Shown in pieces: positions 44,926-53,838 of a stretch of 64,000 nucleotides of DNA (its first letter is position 1; each line of letters starts with the position of its first letter). The translations under genes and the position numbers were made by a program. This stretch comes from CAXXOK01 sp963675655. GTDB taxonomy: Bacteria; Bacillota; Clostridia; Christensenellales; Aristaeellaceae. Where the stretch lies: NCBI GenBank assembly GCA_963675655.1, contig OY776489.1, positions 1,984,001 through 2,048,000 on the forward strand, given 5' to 3'. A model generated the notes under the pieces. It was not told where the DNA came from, made no database searches, and saw nothing but the letters and a program-made list of their open reading frames with translations.

Positions 44926-45240
44926 ATGGCCAACCAAAAGATTCGGATCAAGCTGAAGGCTTACGAGCACAACCTGATCGACCAGTCTTCCGCGCGGATC
45001 GTGGAAACCGCCAAAAGGACCGGCGCCCGCGTATCTGGCCCCATCCCCCTTCCCACAGAGAAGGAAATCGTCACCATTCTTCGCGCGCCGCATAAGTATA
45101 AGGATAGCCGCGAGCAGTTTGAAATGCGTACCCACAAGCGCCTGATTGACATTCTTAACCCCAATCCGCGCACCGTGGACGCCATGATGAAGCTCGATCT
45201 TCCTGCCGGTGTCGAGATCGAAATCAAGCTGAACAATTAA
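44926..45240 (+). CDS. rpsJ: 30S ribosomal protein S10
   Basis: Protein of 104 residues (KIRIKLKAYEHNLIDQS, TKRLIDILNP-type segment THKRLIDILNPNP). It binds the 30S head and also acts with NusB in antitermination. It is the first gene of the superoperon, with AAGGAGGT before the ATG. Confidence 0.98.
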   Translation: MANQKIRIKLKAYEHNLIDQSSARIVETAKRTGARVSGPIPLPTEKEIVTILRAPHKYKDSREQFEMRTHKRLIDILNPNPRTVDAMMKLDLPAGVEIEIKLNN

Positions 45241-45256
45241 GCAGGAGGTAGCTATC

Positions 45257-45901
45257 ATGAAAAAAGCGATCGTAGGCAAGAAGATCGGCATGACGCAGGT
45301 CTTCACCGATGACGGCCGCCTCGTCCCCGTGACCGTGGTGGAGGCAGGCCCCTGCAAGGTAGTGCAGAAAAAGAGCGTTGAGAGCGATGGTTACGCCGCC
45401 GTACAGGTCGGGTTTGACACGTACGCCGAAAACCGCGCCAAGAAACTGGTAAACCAACCCCAGACTGGCCATTTCAAAAAGGCGGGCGTTGCCCCCACGC
45501 GTTACCTGCGCGAGTTCCGGCTGGACAATGCAGCCGAACTGGAAGTGGGCAGCGAACTGACTGTTGAGCAGTTTGCCCAGGGCGACATCATCGATGTGAG
45601 CGGCGTTACCCGCGGCCGCGGCTTCACCGGCGCGATTTACCGCTGGAACCAGCACACCGGCCCCATGGCTCACGGCTCCAAGTATCACCGCGGCGTCGGC
45701 TCCATGAGCGCCAACTCCGATCCTTCCCGTGTTTTCAAAAACAAGCACATGCCCGGCCATTACGGCGTGGAGCGCGTGACGGTGCAGAACCTTGAAATTG
45801 TCAAGATCGATACCGAGCGCAACCTGCTCCTCATCAAGGGCGCGGTGCCCGGCCCCAACGGCGGCCTGCTGCTGGTGCGCAACGCCATTAAGGGCGCCTG
45901 A
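45257..45901 (+). CDS. rplC: 50S ribosomal protein L3
   Basis: Protein of 214 residues. It begins KKAIVGKKIGMTQVF and contains GRGFTGAIYRWNQHTGPMAHGSKYH-type central loop residues (split across 120-150) that reach the peptidyl transferase centre. Full length; AGGAGG upstream. Confidence 0.98.
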   Translation: MKKAIVGKKIGMTQVFTDDGRLVPVTVVEAGPCKVVQKKSVESDGYAAVQVGFDTYAENRAKKLVNQPQTGHFKKAGVAPTRYLREFRLDNAAELEVGSELTVEQFAQGDIIDVSGVTRGRGFTGAIYRWNQHTGPMAHGSKYHRGVGSMSANSDPSRVFKNKHMPGHYGVERVTVQNLEIVKIDTERNLLLIKGAVPGPNGGLLLVRNAIKGA

Positions 45902-45932
45902 TTTACGGCTCGAATGAAGGAGGAAAACATCC

Positions 45933-46556
45933 ATGCCTAAGACTGCACTTTATAATATGGAAGGCGCGGCCATCGGCGAAGTGGAACTGAGCGAGGAAAT
46001 CTTCGCCTCTTCTGTTAACGTCGCCGCCATGCATCTGGTCGTGCGCTCCATTCTGGCCAATAAGCGTCAGGGCACGCAAAGCGCCCTCACCCGCAGCGAA
46101 GTTCGCGGCGGCGGCCGGAAAATCTACCGCCAAAAAGGCACCGGTAACGCGCGCCACCACGGCAACCGCGCGCCCCAGTTCCGGCACGGCGGCGTGGTGT
46201 TCGCACCCAAGCCCCGTGATTATGTGATCAAGGTACCTCGCAAGGTTCGCCGCCTCGCTTTCAAGAGTGCGCTGACCAGCAAGCTTAACGATGGCGATAT
46301 CATCGTAATCGATGCGATCGCTTTCCAAGAGCCCAAGACCAAGCTGATGGCCAAGTTCCTTAAGAACTTTGAACTCAGCAACACGACGATGCTGGTATTG
46401 CCCGGCCGGGATGAAAACGTTCTGCGTGCCGGCAGCAATATCCCGAAATTGCAGACCGAGTATGTAAACACGCTGAACGTGTACGACATTCTCAAGGCCG
46501 GCAAGATCATCATCACGCAGGAGGCCCTCAAGGGCGTAGAGGAGGTTTACGCATGA
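45933..46556 (+). CDS. rplD: 50S ribosomal protein L4
   Basis: Protein of 207 residues. The extended loop RGGGRKIYRQKGTGNARHH that lines the exit tunnel is present. In several bacteria L4 represses its own S10 operon, which makes the long rpsJ leader of interest. The stop overlaps rplW by 4 bp. Confidence 0.98.
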   Translation: MPKTALYNMEGAAIGEVELSEEIFASSVNVAAMHLVVRSILANKRQGTQSALTRSEVRGGGRKIYRQKGTGNARHHGNRAPQFRHGGVVFAPKPRDYVIKVPRKVRRLAFKSALTSKLNDGDIIVIDAIAFQEPKTKLMAKFLKNFELSNTTMLVLPGRDENVLRAGSNIPKLQTEYVNTLNVYDILKAGKIIITQEALKGVEEVYA

Positions 46557-46852
46557 GAGATCCGCACGATGTAATTATCCGCCCGGTGCTGACCGAAAAT
46601 GCATATGAAGGCTTTGCCGACAAACGTTATGTGTTCGTGGTACACCCCAAGGCGAACAAGACCGAGATCAAGCTCGCGCTGGAAAGCGTTTTTAAGGGCG
46701 TGAAGGTCGCCAGCGTTAACACTGCTCGCACGCTGGGTAAAATGAAGCGGCAGGGCAAAACGCAGGGCCGTACCCCCGAGATCAAAAAGGCTTTTGTAAC
46801 GCTTAAGGAGGACTCCAAGCCCATTGAGTTCTTCGAGGGCATGGCCGAATAA
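46553..46852 (+). CDS. rplW: 50S ribosomal protein L23
   Basis: Protein of 99 residues (VIIRPVLTENAYEG, FVVHPKANKTEIK). It lies at the tunnel exit, the docking site for trigger factor and SRP. The ATG overlaps the rplD stop, so translation is coupled. Confidence 0.97.
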   Translation: MRDPHDVIIRPVLTENAYEGFADKRYVFVVHPKANKTEIKLALESVFKGVKVASVNTARTLGKMKRQGKTQGRTPEIKKAFVTLKEDSKPIEFFEGMAE

Positions 46853-46872
46853 AGCAGGGAGGACAAGATAAA

Positions 46873-47703
46873 ATGGCGATTCGTTTATACAAGCCAACCT
46901 CGCCCGCCCGCCGCTTTATGTCGGTGCTGACGTACGAGGAAATTACCACCAACAAGCCTGAGAAGTCGCTGATCGAGTATAAGAAAAAGAACTCCGGTCG
47001 CAACAAGCAGGGCAAAATTACCGTTCGCCATCAGGGCGGCGGCAACAAGGTGAAATACCGCATTATCGATTTCAAGCGTAACAAGCTTGACATCCCCGCA
47101 AAGGTATCCACCATTGAGTACGATCCCAACCGCAGCGCTTTCATCGCGCTGCTGACCTACGCGGATGGCGAAAAGCGCTACATTCTGGCCCCGAACGGTC
47201 TGAAAGTTGGCGATAAGGTGATCAGCGGCCCCACTGCCGATATTATGCCCGGCAATGCGCTGCCCATCGAGAACATCCCCGTCGGTACGTTGATTCACAA
47301 CATCGAAATCAAGCCCGGCCGCGGCGGCCAGATGGTTCGCGCCGCCGGCAACAGCGCACAGCTGATGGCAAAGGAAAATGGCTACGGCCTGATCCGCCTG
47401 CCTTCCGGCGAATTGCGCAAGGTAGCGCTCAACGCGCTGGCTACCATCGGTGTTGTAGGCAACTCCGACCATGAAAACGTGCGCATCGGTAAAGCGGGTC
47501 GCAAACGCCATATGGGCGTACGCCCCACGGTTCGCGGCGTTGTCATGAACCCCTGCGATCACCCGCACGGCGGCGGCGAGGGCAAGAGCCCCGTTGGTAT
47601 GCCTGCGCCTGTGACCCCCTGGGGTAAGGTCGCATTGGGCCTGAAAACCCGCAAGCACAAGAAGTATTCCAACAAACTGATCGTAAAGCGCGCGGGCAAG
47701 TAA
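46873..47703 (+). CDS. rplB: 50S ribosomal protein L2
   Basis: Protein of 276 residues (MAIRLYKPTSPARR start). GVVMNPCDHPHGGGEGK carries the conserved histidine near the peptidyl transferase centre. It bridges 23S and 16S rRNA. Full length. Confidence 0.98.
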   Translation: MAIRLYKPTSPARRFMSVLTYEEITTNKPEKSLIEYKKKNSGRNKQGKITVRHQGGGNKVKYRIIDFKRNKLDIPAKVSTIEYDPNRSAFIALLTYADGEKRYILAPNGLKVGDKVISGPTADIMPGNALPIENIPVGTLIHNIEIKPGRGGQMVRAAGNSAQLMAKENGYGLIRLPSGELRKVALNALATIGVVGNSDHENVRIGKAGRKRHMGVRPTVRGVVMNPCDHPHGGGEGKSPVGMPAPVTPWGKVALGLKTRKHKKYSNKLIVKRAGK

Positions 47704-47736
47704 GCCTAACGCAACCAGGAAGGAGGAAACCAACCC

Positions 47737-48015
47737 ATGAGCCGTTCGATTAAAAAGGGCCCTTATGTGGAAGCCGCGCTGATGAAGCGCGTAATGGAAA
47801 TGAACAACTCGGGCAAAAAGACGGTCGTCAAGACGTGGTCTCGCGCCTCCACCATCTTTCCCGATTTTGTGGGTCACACTATCGCCGTGCACGACGGCCG
47901 CAAACATGTGCCGGTCTACATCACGGAGGATATGGTAGGGCACAAGCTTGGCGAGTTTGCCCCGACCCGTACATACCGCGGACATGCCGGTGAGAAGGCA
48001 GCCGCGTCCAAGTAA
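47737..48015 (+). CDS. rpsS: 30S ribosomal protein S19
   Basis: Protein of 92 residues (SRSIKKGPYVEAALM, GHKLGEFAPTRTYRGH). It binds the 30S head near the A-site finger. AAGGAGG is upstream. Confidence 0.98.
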   Translation: MSRSIKKGPYVEAALMKRVMEMNNSGKKTVVKTWSRASTIFPDFVGHTIAVHDGRKHVPVYITEDMVGHKLGEFAPTRTYRGHAGEKAAASK

Positions 48016-48038
48016 GCGGAAGGAGTTGAGTTAAACAC

Positions 48039-48422
48039 ATGGCAACCAATACCCAGAAAAAGGCGCAGGCCCATATGGCGGCCCGTGACACTCGTCCGTC
48101 CGCTCACGCCAAATACGTACGCATCTCTTCCCGGAAGGTCAAGCTAGTGCTGGATCTGATTCGTGGCAAATCTGTGGACGATGCGGTGGCGATTTTGCAG
48201 TTCACCCCCAAGGCGGCATCCCCCGTGGTGCTGAAACTTCTGAACAGCGCCATTGCCAATGCCGTGAACAACAACGAGTTGGATCGCAAATCCCTCTACA
48301 TTGCGGAAGTGTATGCCAATCCCGGTCCCACGCTCAAGCGTTTCGTCGCTCGCTCGCGCGGCAGCGCGTCCCCGATGCTCAAACGCACCAGTCACATCAG
48401 CGTGGTGCTGGACCAGAAGTAA
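48039..48422 (+). CDS. rplV: 50S ribosomal protein L22
   Basis: Protein of 127 residues with an N-terminal extension of about 15 residues before ARDTRPSAHAKYVRISSRKV. The tunnel-lining beta-hairpin GPTLKRFVARSRGSAS is intact; it contacts macrolides in other species. GGAAGGAG is upstream. Confidence 0.97.
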   Translation: MATNTQKKAQAHMAARDTRPSAHAKYVRISSRKVKLVLDLIRGKSVDDAVAILQFTPKAASPVVLKLLNSAIANAVNNNELDRKSLYIAEVYANPGPTLKRFVARSRGSASPMLKRTSHISVVLDQK

Positions 48423-48439
48423 GGTAGGGAGGTACCGTA

Positions 48440-49114
48440 ATGGGTCAGAAAGTTAATCCCCATGGTGCTCGCGTTGGCGTCATCTTCAACTGGAGCACTC
48501 GCTGGTACGCCGGCAAGAAGGATTTTGCGAACAATCTTATCGAGGATCACGAAATCCGTAAAATGCTCAAAGAGAAGTACTACGCCACCGGTATCAGCCA
48601 TATTGATATCGAGCGCAGCGCCAATCGCATCACCATCAACATTTTCACTGCTAAACCCGGTATGATCATTGGCCGCGGCGGCGCGGGCATCGAAGCCCTC
48701 AAACGGGATATCGATGCCATGCTGGGTCGGCCGGCCAACATCAATATTATGGAAATCAAAGTGCCCGAGACAAACGCGCAGCTGGTGGCGGAAAATATCG
48801 CCCAGCAGCTGGAGAAGCGCATCAGCTTCCGCCGCGCGATGAAGCAGAGCATGCAGCGCGCCATGAAAGCCGGTGCCAAGGGCATGAAATGCAGCGTTGG
48901 CGGCCGTTTGGGCGGTGCCGATATCGCGCGTAGCGAGCACTACCATCAGGGCTCCATTCCGCTGCAGACGCTTCGTGCCGACATCGATTACGGCTTCGCC
49001 GAAGCAAAAACCACGTACGGTCGCCTGGGTGTGAAGGTGTGGGTCTACAAGGGCCAGCGCCTGCCTAAGCCCAAGAAAGTGCAGGCCGCCGCCGCAACCG
49101 AAGGAGGCAAATAA
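48440..49114 (+). CDS. rpsC: 30S ribosomal protein S3
   Basis: Protein of 224 residues (MGQKVNPHGARVGV start). The KH domain shows PGMIIGRGGAGIEAL. It forms part of the mRNA entry site. Full length; a short basic/alanine tail. Confidence 0.98.
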   Translation: MGQKVNPHGARVGVIFNWSTRWYAGKKDFANNLIEDHEIRKMLKEKYYATGISHIDIERSANRITINIFTAKPGMIIGRGGAGIEALKRDIDAMLGRPANINIMEIKVPETNAQLVAENIAQQLEKRISFRRAMKQSMQRAMKAGAKGMKCSVGGRLGGADIARSEHYHQGSIPLQTLRADIDYGFAEAKTTYGRLGVKVWVYKGQRLPKPKKVQAAAATEGGK

Positions 49115-49117
49115 GCT

Positions 49118-49558
49118 ATGTTGATGCCCAAGAGAGTCAAGCGTCGCCGCGTTTTCCGCGGCCGCATGAAGGGCAAAGCCCATCGTGGCAATTTCATTGC
49201 CTACGGTGAGTATGGCCTGGTCGCGCTCGAGCCCAGTTGGATCACGAGCCAGCAGATTGAGGCTGCCCGTATCGCCCTGACCCGCTACACTAAGCGTGGC
49301 GGCCAGGTATGGATTAAGATTTTCCCGGATAAGCCCGTAACCGAAAAACCCGCCGAGACCCGCATGGGCTCTGGTAAAGGTTCTCCGGAATACTGGGTAG
49401 CTGTCGTAAAACCCGGTCGCGTACTTTTTGAGGTAGCGGGCGTGGCTGAGGACATGGCTCGCGAAGCGCTCCGTCTGGCTGGGCATAAACTCCCCATCAA
49501 GACGAAGATCGTAAAGCGCGAGGAATACAACATCGAAGCGGGTGGTGAAGCAAAATGA
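49118..49558 (+). CDS. rplP: 50S ribosomal protein L16
   Basis: Protein of 146 residues (MLMPKRVKRRRVFRGRMKG). It contacts A-site tRNA. It starts 3 bp after rpsC and overlaps rpmC by 4 bp. Confidence 0.98.
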   Translation: MLMPKRVKRRRVFRGRMKGKAHRGNFIAYGEYGLVALEPSWITSQQIEAARIALTRYTKRGGQVWIKIFPDKPVTEKPAETRMGSGKGSPEYWVAVVKPGRVLFEVAGVAEDMAREALRLAGHKLPIKTKIVKREEYNIEAGGEAK

Positions 49559-49755
49559 AGGCAAACGAGCTTCTCTCGTTAAACAGAACAGAGCTGGAAG
49601 GCAAAGTCAAGGATCTGAAAGAAGAGTTGTTCAACCTTCGTTTTCAGCTCGCGACTGGTCAATTGCAAAATACGATGGTCATTAAAGGCGTAAAGCACGA
49701 TATCGCACGCTGCATGACCGCCCTTCGCCAGTTGGAACAGAATGACGCTCAGTAA
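49555..49755 (+). CDS. rpmC: 50S ribosomal protein L29
   Basis: Protein of 66 residues forming two long helices (ELLSLNRTELEGKVKDLKEE, LFNLRFQLATGQL). It lies near the tunnel exit with L23. Its ATG overlaps the rplP stop. Confidence 0.97.
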   Translation: MKANELLSLNRTELEGKVKDLKEELFNLRFQLATGQLQNTMVIKGVKHDIARCMTALRQLEQNDAQ

Positions 49756-49791
49756 TGAGCTTGACTCACAATGAAGGAGGCAGCCGCTTCA

Positions 49792-50052
49792 ATGTCTGAA
49801 CAAAGAGGACTTCGCAAGACCCGCGTGGGCATGGTCGTGAGCGACAAGATGGATAAGACCATCGTCGTTGAGATCAAAGAGCGCGTGCGTCATCCGCTTT
49901 ACGGCAAGATCATTAACCAGACCAAAAAGCTCAAGGCGCACGACGAGAACAACGAGTGCGGTATCGGCGATACCGTTAAACTTATGGAAACTCGTCCGAT
50001 GAGCAAGGATAAGCGTTGGCGTTTGGTAAAGATCGTCGAAAAAGCCAAGTAA
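49792..50052 (+). CDS. rpsQ: 30S ribosomal protein S17
   Basis: Protein of 86 residues starting MSEQRGLRKTRVGMVVS. The OB-fold core has DKMDKTIVVEI and YGKIINQTKKLKAHDE. The start at 49792 follows AAGGAGG (49774-49780) by 11 nt; an in-frame ATG at 49771 lies upstream of that site and is rejected. An unusually long gap of 176 bp follows. Confidence 0.97.
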   Translation: MSEQRGLRKTRVGMVVSDKMDKTIVVEIKERVRHPLYGKIINQTKKLKAHDENNECGIGDTVKLMETRPMSKDKRWRLVKIVEKAK

Positions 50053-50228
50053 GAAGATACCGCTTCCGTTTCGCCTGCCAAACGCCGTCCCCGGCGCACG
50101 TGAGGCACAACGAGACGCGTTGGTCTTCGCCCGGCCCTCGTCGGCAACAGACCGCCGCCGATGGGCGCTCCGAAACATTAATGCGGAAGGCTTAACAGCC
50201 ATCCGATCCCAGCAAGGAGGAAAACCGT
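50053..50228 (+). other. Long gap inside the ribosomal operon
   Basis: 176 bp between rpsQ and rplN, where most neighbouring gaps are under 40 bp. It is GC-rich and can form several short helices. No ORF, promoter or T-run was seen. Confidence 0.45.
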
Positions 50229-50597
50229 ATGATCCAGCCGCAAACGCGACTTAAGGTAGCCGACAACTCCGGCGCCAAGGAAATTATGTGCATCCGCGTG
50301 CTCGGCGGTTCGTTCCGCCGCGACGGCAGTATCGGCGATGTGATCGTAGCCAGCGTCAAAAGCGCCAACCCCGGTGGCGCCGTGAAAAAAGGCGACGTGG
50401 TGAAAGCCGTTATTGTGCGTGTTCGCAAGCAGAAGCGCCGTCCTGACGGTAGCTATATCCGCTTTGACGACAACGCCGCCGTGCTCATCAACGATGAAAA
50501 GATGCCCAAGGGCACCCGTATTTTTGGACCTGTAGCCCGTGAGCTGCGCGAAAAGGCTTATATGAAGATCGTTTCGCTCGCTCCCGAAGTGCTGTAA
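50229..50597 (+). CDS. rplN: 50S ribosomal protein L14
   Basis: Protein of 122 residues (MIQPQTRLKVADNSGAKEI, NAAVLINDEKMPKGTRIFGP). It forms an inter-subunit bridge. AAGGAGG precedes the start. Confidence 0.98.
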   Translation: MIQPQTRLKVADNSGAKEIMCIRVLGGSFRRDGSIGDVIVASVKSANPGGAVKKGDVVKAVIVRVRKQKRRPDGSYIRFDDNAAVLINDEKMPKGTRIFGPVARELREKAYMKIVSLAPEVL

Positions 50598-50611
50598 TGG
50601 AGGATTGACAA

Positions 50612-50965
50612 ATGATTGCGAAGGTTCACGTGAAAAAGAACGATCAGGTCGTTGTCATCTCCGGCCCCGAAAGCATTAAGGGCAAGCAGGGCAAGATACT
50701 GAACGTTTTTCCGAAAACAGGCAAGGTGATTGTAGAAGGCGTTGCATACGTCAGCAAGCACCAGAAATCCCGCCGTCAGGATATGGCTGGCGGTATCTAC
50801 CAGAAGGAGCGCGCGTTGGATGCTTCCAACGTAATGCTCATTTGCCCCAAATGCGGTAAAGCATCTCGTACCGGCCACAAGCTGATCGAGGTTGAAAACG
50901 AAAAGGGTGCAATGGTTAAAAAGAACGTCCGTGTCTGCAAACGTTGCGGCGCGGAAATTGAGTAA
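50612..50965 (+). CDS. rplX: 50S ribosomal protein L24 with zinc-ribbon end
   Basis: Protein of 117 residues. The KOW motif lies in the N-terminal half (KKNDQVVVISG, KGKQGKIL). The C-terminal part carries CPKCG and CKRCG pairs, a likely zinc ribbon. It initiates 50S assembly. Confidence 0.96.
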   Translation: MIAKVHVKKNDQVVVISGPESIKGKQGKILNVFPKTGKVIVEGVAYVSKHQKSRRQDMAGGIYQKERALDASNVMLICPKCGKASRTGHKLIEVENEKGAMVKKNVRVCKRCGAEIE

Positions 50966-50979
50966 GGAGGTACGGCCAG

Positions 50980-51522
50980 ATGGCAACGCGCATCAAGGAG
51001 AAATACCTGAATGAAGCCGTACCTGCCCTGCAGCAGAAATTCGGCTACAAGAACGTAATGGAAATCCCCAAGCTGCATAAAGTGGTTATCAACATGGGCT
51101 TGGGCGATTGCAAGGACAACCCTAAGGGTTTGGAACTTGCGGTGGATGAGCTAACGCAGATCAGCGGCCAAAAGCCCTTGATTACCAAGGCTCGCAAATC
51201 GATCGCGAACTTTAAACTCCGTGAAGGCATGAACATCGGCGCGAAGGTGACCCTGCGCGGAAAGCGGATGGATGAGTTTGTAGATAAGCTCTTCAGCATC
51301 GCGCTTCCTCGTGTACGTGACTTCCGCGGCGTAAGCAACAAGGCTTTTGACGGCCGTGGCAACTATGCCCTGGGCATCCGTGAGCAGTTGATCTTTCCCG
51401 AAATTAACTACGATAAAGTAGATAAGGTTCGCGGTATGGAGATCATCTTCGTCACCTCGGCCAAAACCGACGAGGAATGCAAGGAACTTTTGCGCCTCCT
51501 CGGCATGCCGTACGCGCAGTAA
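50980..51522 (+). CDS. rplE: 50S ribosomal protein L5
   Basis: Protein of 180 residues (KYLNEAVPALQQKFGYKN, FDGRGNYALGIREQLIFPE). It binds 5S rRNA and contacts P-site tRNA. AAGGAGG upstream. Confidence 0.98.
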   Translation: MATRIKEKYLNEAVPALQQKFGYKNVMEIPKLHKVVINMGLGDCKDNPKGLELAVDELTQISGQKPLITKARKSIANFKLREGMNIGAKVTLRGKRMDEFVDKLFSIALPRVRDFRGVSNKAFDGRGNYALGIREQLIFPEINYDKVDKVRGMEIIFVTSAKTDEECKELLRLLGMPYAQ

Positions 51523-51541
51523 GCAGAAGGGAGAAAATACA

Positions 51542-51727
51542 GTGGCTAAAACAAGCATGAAGATCAAACAGGCAAAAGCCCCCAAGTTCTCCACTCGGGC
51601 TTACACGCGCTGCCGCCTGTGCGGGCGTCCGCACTCGGTGCTGCGCAAGTATGGCATTTGCCGTATCTGTTTCAGAGAACTGGCCTACAAAGGCCAGATT
51701 CCCGGCGTCCGCAAGGCCAGTTGGTAA
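51542..51727 (+). CDS. rpsZ: 30S ribosomal protein S14, zinc-binding type
   Basis: Protein of 61 residues with a GTG start. CRLCG and CRICF give the four-cysteine zinc site of the short type Z form, typical of Bacillota. The sequence ends GQIPGVRKASW, as in the family. Confidence 0.97.
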   Translation: MAKTSMKIKQAKAPKFSTRAYTRCRLCGRPHSVLRKYGICRICFRELAYKGQIPGVRKASW

Positions 51728-51755
51728 GCGGGAAAGAACGGAAGGAGGTTCTATC

Positions 51756-52154
51756 ATGGTAATGAATGATCCCATCGCCGATATGCTGACCCGCATCCGC
51801 AACGCCCAAGTGGCCAAGCATGATGTGGTCGTCCTCCCCGCGAGCAACGCGAAGAAGTCGATCGCTAAAATCCTTCTGGCCGAAGGCTATGTGAAGAACG
51901 TCGATTTTATCAAAGACGGCCCTCAGGGCAGCATCAAGCTGACGCTTAAATACGTCGGCGGCAAACAGCCTGTTATCGCAGGCCTGAAAAAGATTTCCAA
52001 ACCCGGTCTGCGCGTATACGCGAAGAACGGCGAACTGCCCAAAGTTCTGGGTGGTCTGGGCATCGCCATCATTTCGACCAGCAAGGGTCTGATGACGGAT
52101 AAAGACGCCCGTAAGCAAATGATCGGCGGCGAAGTGCTCGCCTACATCTGGTAA
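51756..52154 (+). CDS. rpsH: 30S ribosomal protein S8
   Basis: Protein of 132 residues (MVMNDPIADMLTRIRNA, GGLGIAIISTSKGLMTD). The ATG at 51756 has AAGGAGG 8 nt upstream; an upstream in-frame ATG at 51651 falls inside rpsZ. S8 can repress the spc operon in E. coli. Confidence 0.98.
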   Translation: MVMNDPIADMLTRIRNAQVAKHDVVVLPASNAKKSIAKILLAEGYVKNVDFIKDGPQGSIKLTLKYVGGKQPVIAGLKKISKPGLRVYAKNGELPKVLGGLGIAIISTSKGLMTDKDARKQMIGGEVLAYIW

Positions 52155-52180
52155 CCGACACGCAATGGAGGTGTAAGACA

Positions 52181-52723
52181 ATGTCCCGAATCGGAAAACT
52201 TCCGATCACTGTCCCTGCGGGCGTGACGGTCAATGTGGATGCGGACAACACCGTAACGGTCAAAGGCCCCAAGGGTACTTTGGTGCAGGCGGTAGATACC
52301 GATATCACGTTGAAACAGGAAAACGGCGTGCTTACGCTGGAGCGTCCGTCCGATGCTAAACCGCATAAGGCCAAACACGGTTTGTACCGCAGCTTGGTGA
52401 ATAATATGGTTGTTGGCGTAACGGATGGATTTTCCAGAACGTTGCAGCTGGTAGGCACCGGGTACCGCGCGCAGGCTGAAAACGGCAAGAAGCTGAATAT
52501 CAGCATAGGTTTTTCGCACCCTGTGGTGCTGGATGCCCCGGAGAACATCACATTTGAAACGCCCAATCAAACCACTATTGTGGTTAAGGGCATCAGCAAG
52601 CAGCAGGTAGGCAACCTTGCCGCTGATATCCGTGCCATTCGTAAACCCGAGCCTTATCTGGGCAAAGGTATTAAGTATGACAACGAGCATATCCGCCGCA
52701 AGGAAGGCAAGGCCGGCAAATAA
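52181..52723 (+). CDS. rplF: 50S ribosomal protein L6
   Basis: Protein of 180 residues (MSRIGKLPITVPAGVTV, then KPEPYLGKGIKYDNE). Two related domains bind 23S rRNA near the factor-binding site. Confidence 0.98.
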   Translation: MSRIGKLPITVPAGVTVNVDADNTVTVKGPKGTLVQAVDTDITLKQENGVLTLERPSDAKPHKAKHGLYRSLVNNMVVGVTDGFSRTLQLVGTGYRAQAENGKKLNISIGFSHPVVLDAPENITFETPNQTTIVVKGISKQQVGNLAADIRAIRKPEPYLGKGIKYDNEHIRRKEGKAGK

Positions 52724-52744
52724 GGGAAAGGGGAGTGAACGCAC

Positions 52745-53113
52745 ATGTATAAAATGCGTGATCGTAACGCAGACCGCGTTATCCGCCATGCGCGCGTGCG
52801 CAAAAGAATCAGCGGCACCCCGGAAATGCCGCGCCTTTGCGTATACCGCAGCTTAACAAACATTTACGCGCAAGTAATCGACGATACCAAGGGCGTTACG
52901 CTGGCAGCTGCCTCCACTGTGGAGAAAGCGGTGCAGGAACAGCTTAAGGACGTAGACAAAAAAGGCGCCGCCAAGATCGTCGGCAAGCTGATCGCCGAGC
53001 GTGCGACGGACGCGGGCATCAAGCAGGTGGTTTTCGACCGCGGTGGTTATGTGTACACAGGCCGCGTCGCGGAGTTAGCTACAGGCGCCCGTGAAGCCGG
53101 ACTTGATTTCTGA
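52745..53113 (+). CDS. rplR: 50S ribosomal protein L18
   Basis: Protein of 122 residues. A basic N-terminus (RHARVRKRISGTPEMPRL) binds 5S rRNA, and FDRGGYVYTGRVAELATGAREAGL is the conserved end (split in the family domain, residues ~97-121). Confidence 0.97.
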   Translation: MYKMRDRNADRVIRHARVRKRISGTPEMPRLCVYRSLTNIYAQVIDDTKGVTLAAASTVEKAVQEQLKDVDKKGAAKIVGKLIAERATDAGIKQVVFDRGGYVYTGRVAELATGAREAGLDF

Positions 53114-53129
53114 TTAAGGAGGAAAACGC

Positions 53130-53627
53130 ATGCAACGCATGGAACAGGTCAGCGAATTCAAAGAGAAGCTTGTGGCCATCAACCGTGTTACCAAGGTTGT
53201 TAAAGGCGGCCGCAACTTCCGCTTCAGTGCGCTGGTCGTCGTAGGCGATGAGAAAGGCCGCGTCGGCGCCGGTATCGGCAAGGCTGCGGAAATCTCCGAG
53301 GCGATCCGTAAAGGCGTGGATAACGCCAAGAAGCATCTGGTCACCGTGCCTATGGACGGCACCAGCATCCCGCACGAAGCAACTGGCTACTTTGGTACCA
53401 GCAAAGTTGTGATGATGCCGGCTCCCGAAGGTACTGGCGTTATCGCCGGCGGTGCGGCTCGCGCCGTGCTGGAACTGGCAGGTATTAAGGATATTCGTAC
53501 CAAGTGCTACGGCACAAACAACCGCATCAACACGGTCAAATCGACGCTGGAGGGGCTCAAGCTTCTCCGCTCTGCCGAGCAGGTCGCTAAATTACGCGGC
53601 AAGACCGTTGAAGAAATTCTCGGCTAA
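53130..53627 (+). CDS. rpsE: 30S ribosomal protein S5
   Basis: Protein of 165 residues. The double-stranded-RNA-binding N-domain has EKLVAINRVTKVVKGGRNF and ALVVVGDEKGRVG. The C-terminal domain has GVIAGGAARAVLELAGI. It helps decoding fidelity and mRNA entry. Confidence 0.98.
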   Translation: MQRMEQVSEFKEKLVAINRVTKVVKGGRNFRFSALVVVGDEKGRVGAGIGKAAEISEAIRKGVDNAKKHLVTVPMDGTSIPHEATGYFGTSKVVMMPAPEGTGVIAGGAARAVLELAGIKDIRTKCYGTNNRINTVKSTLEGLKLLRSAEQVAKLRGKTVEEILG

Positions 53628-53641
53628 GGAGGACGACTGAA

Positions 53642-53824
53642 ATGAAACTGCAAATCACGCTCAAGAAGTCGCCGATCTCCAGCCTGAAAGTGCATCAGGA
53701 TACCGTGGCTGCGCTGGGTCTGCGTAAAGTTGGCCAGACAGTCATTAAGGAAGACAATCCTTGCATTCGCGGGCAAATCTTCCGCGTTAAGCACATGATC
53801 GACGTTCAAGAGATTAGCGACTGA
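53642..53824 (+). CDS. rpmD: 50S ribosomal protein L30
   Basis: Protein of 60 residues (LQITLKKSPISSLKVHQDT, TVAALGLRKVGQTV). The normal length for bacterial L30; AAGGAGG lies upstream. Confidence 0.97.
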   Translation: MKLQITLKKSPISSLKVHQDTVAALGLRKVGQTVIKEDNPCIRGQIFRVKHMIDVQEISD

Positions 53825-53838
53825 GGAGGGAATTGCCA

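Noticed and set aside
46885..47985. 366-codon minus-strand ORF across rplB and rpsS
   Set aside because: It is a shadow of two strongly conserved ribosomal genes, caused by codon bias; no ribosome-binding site.
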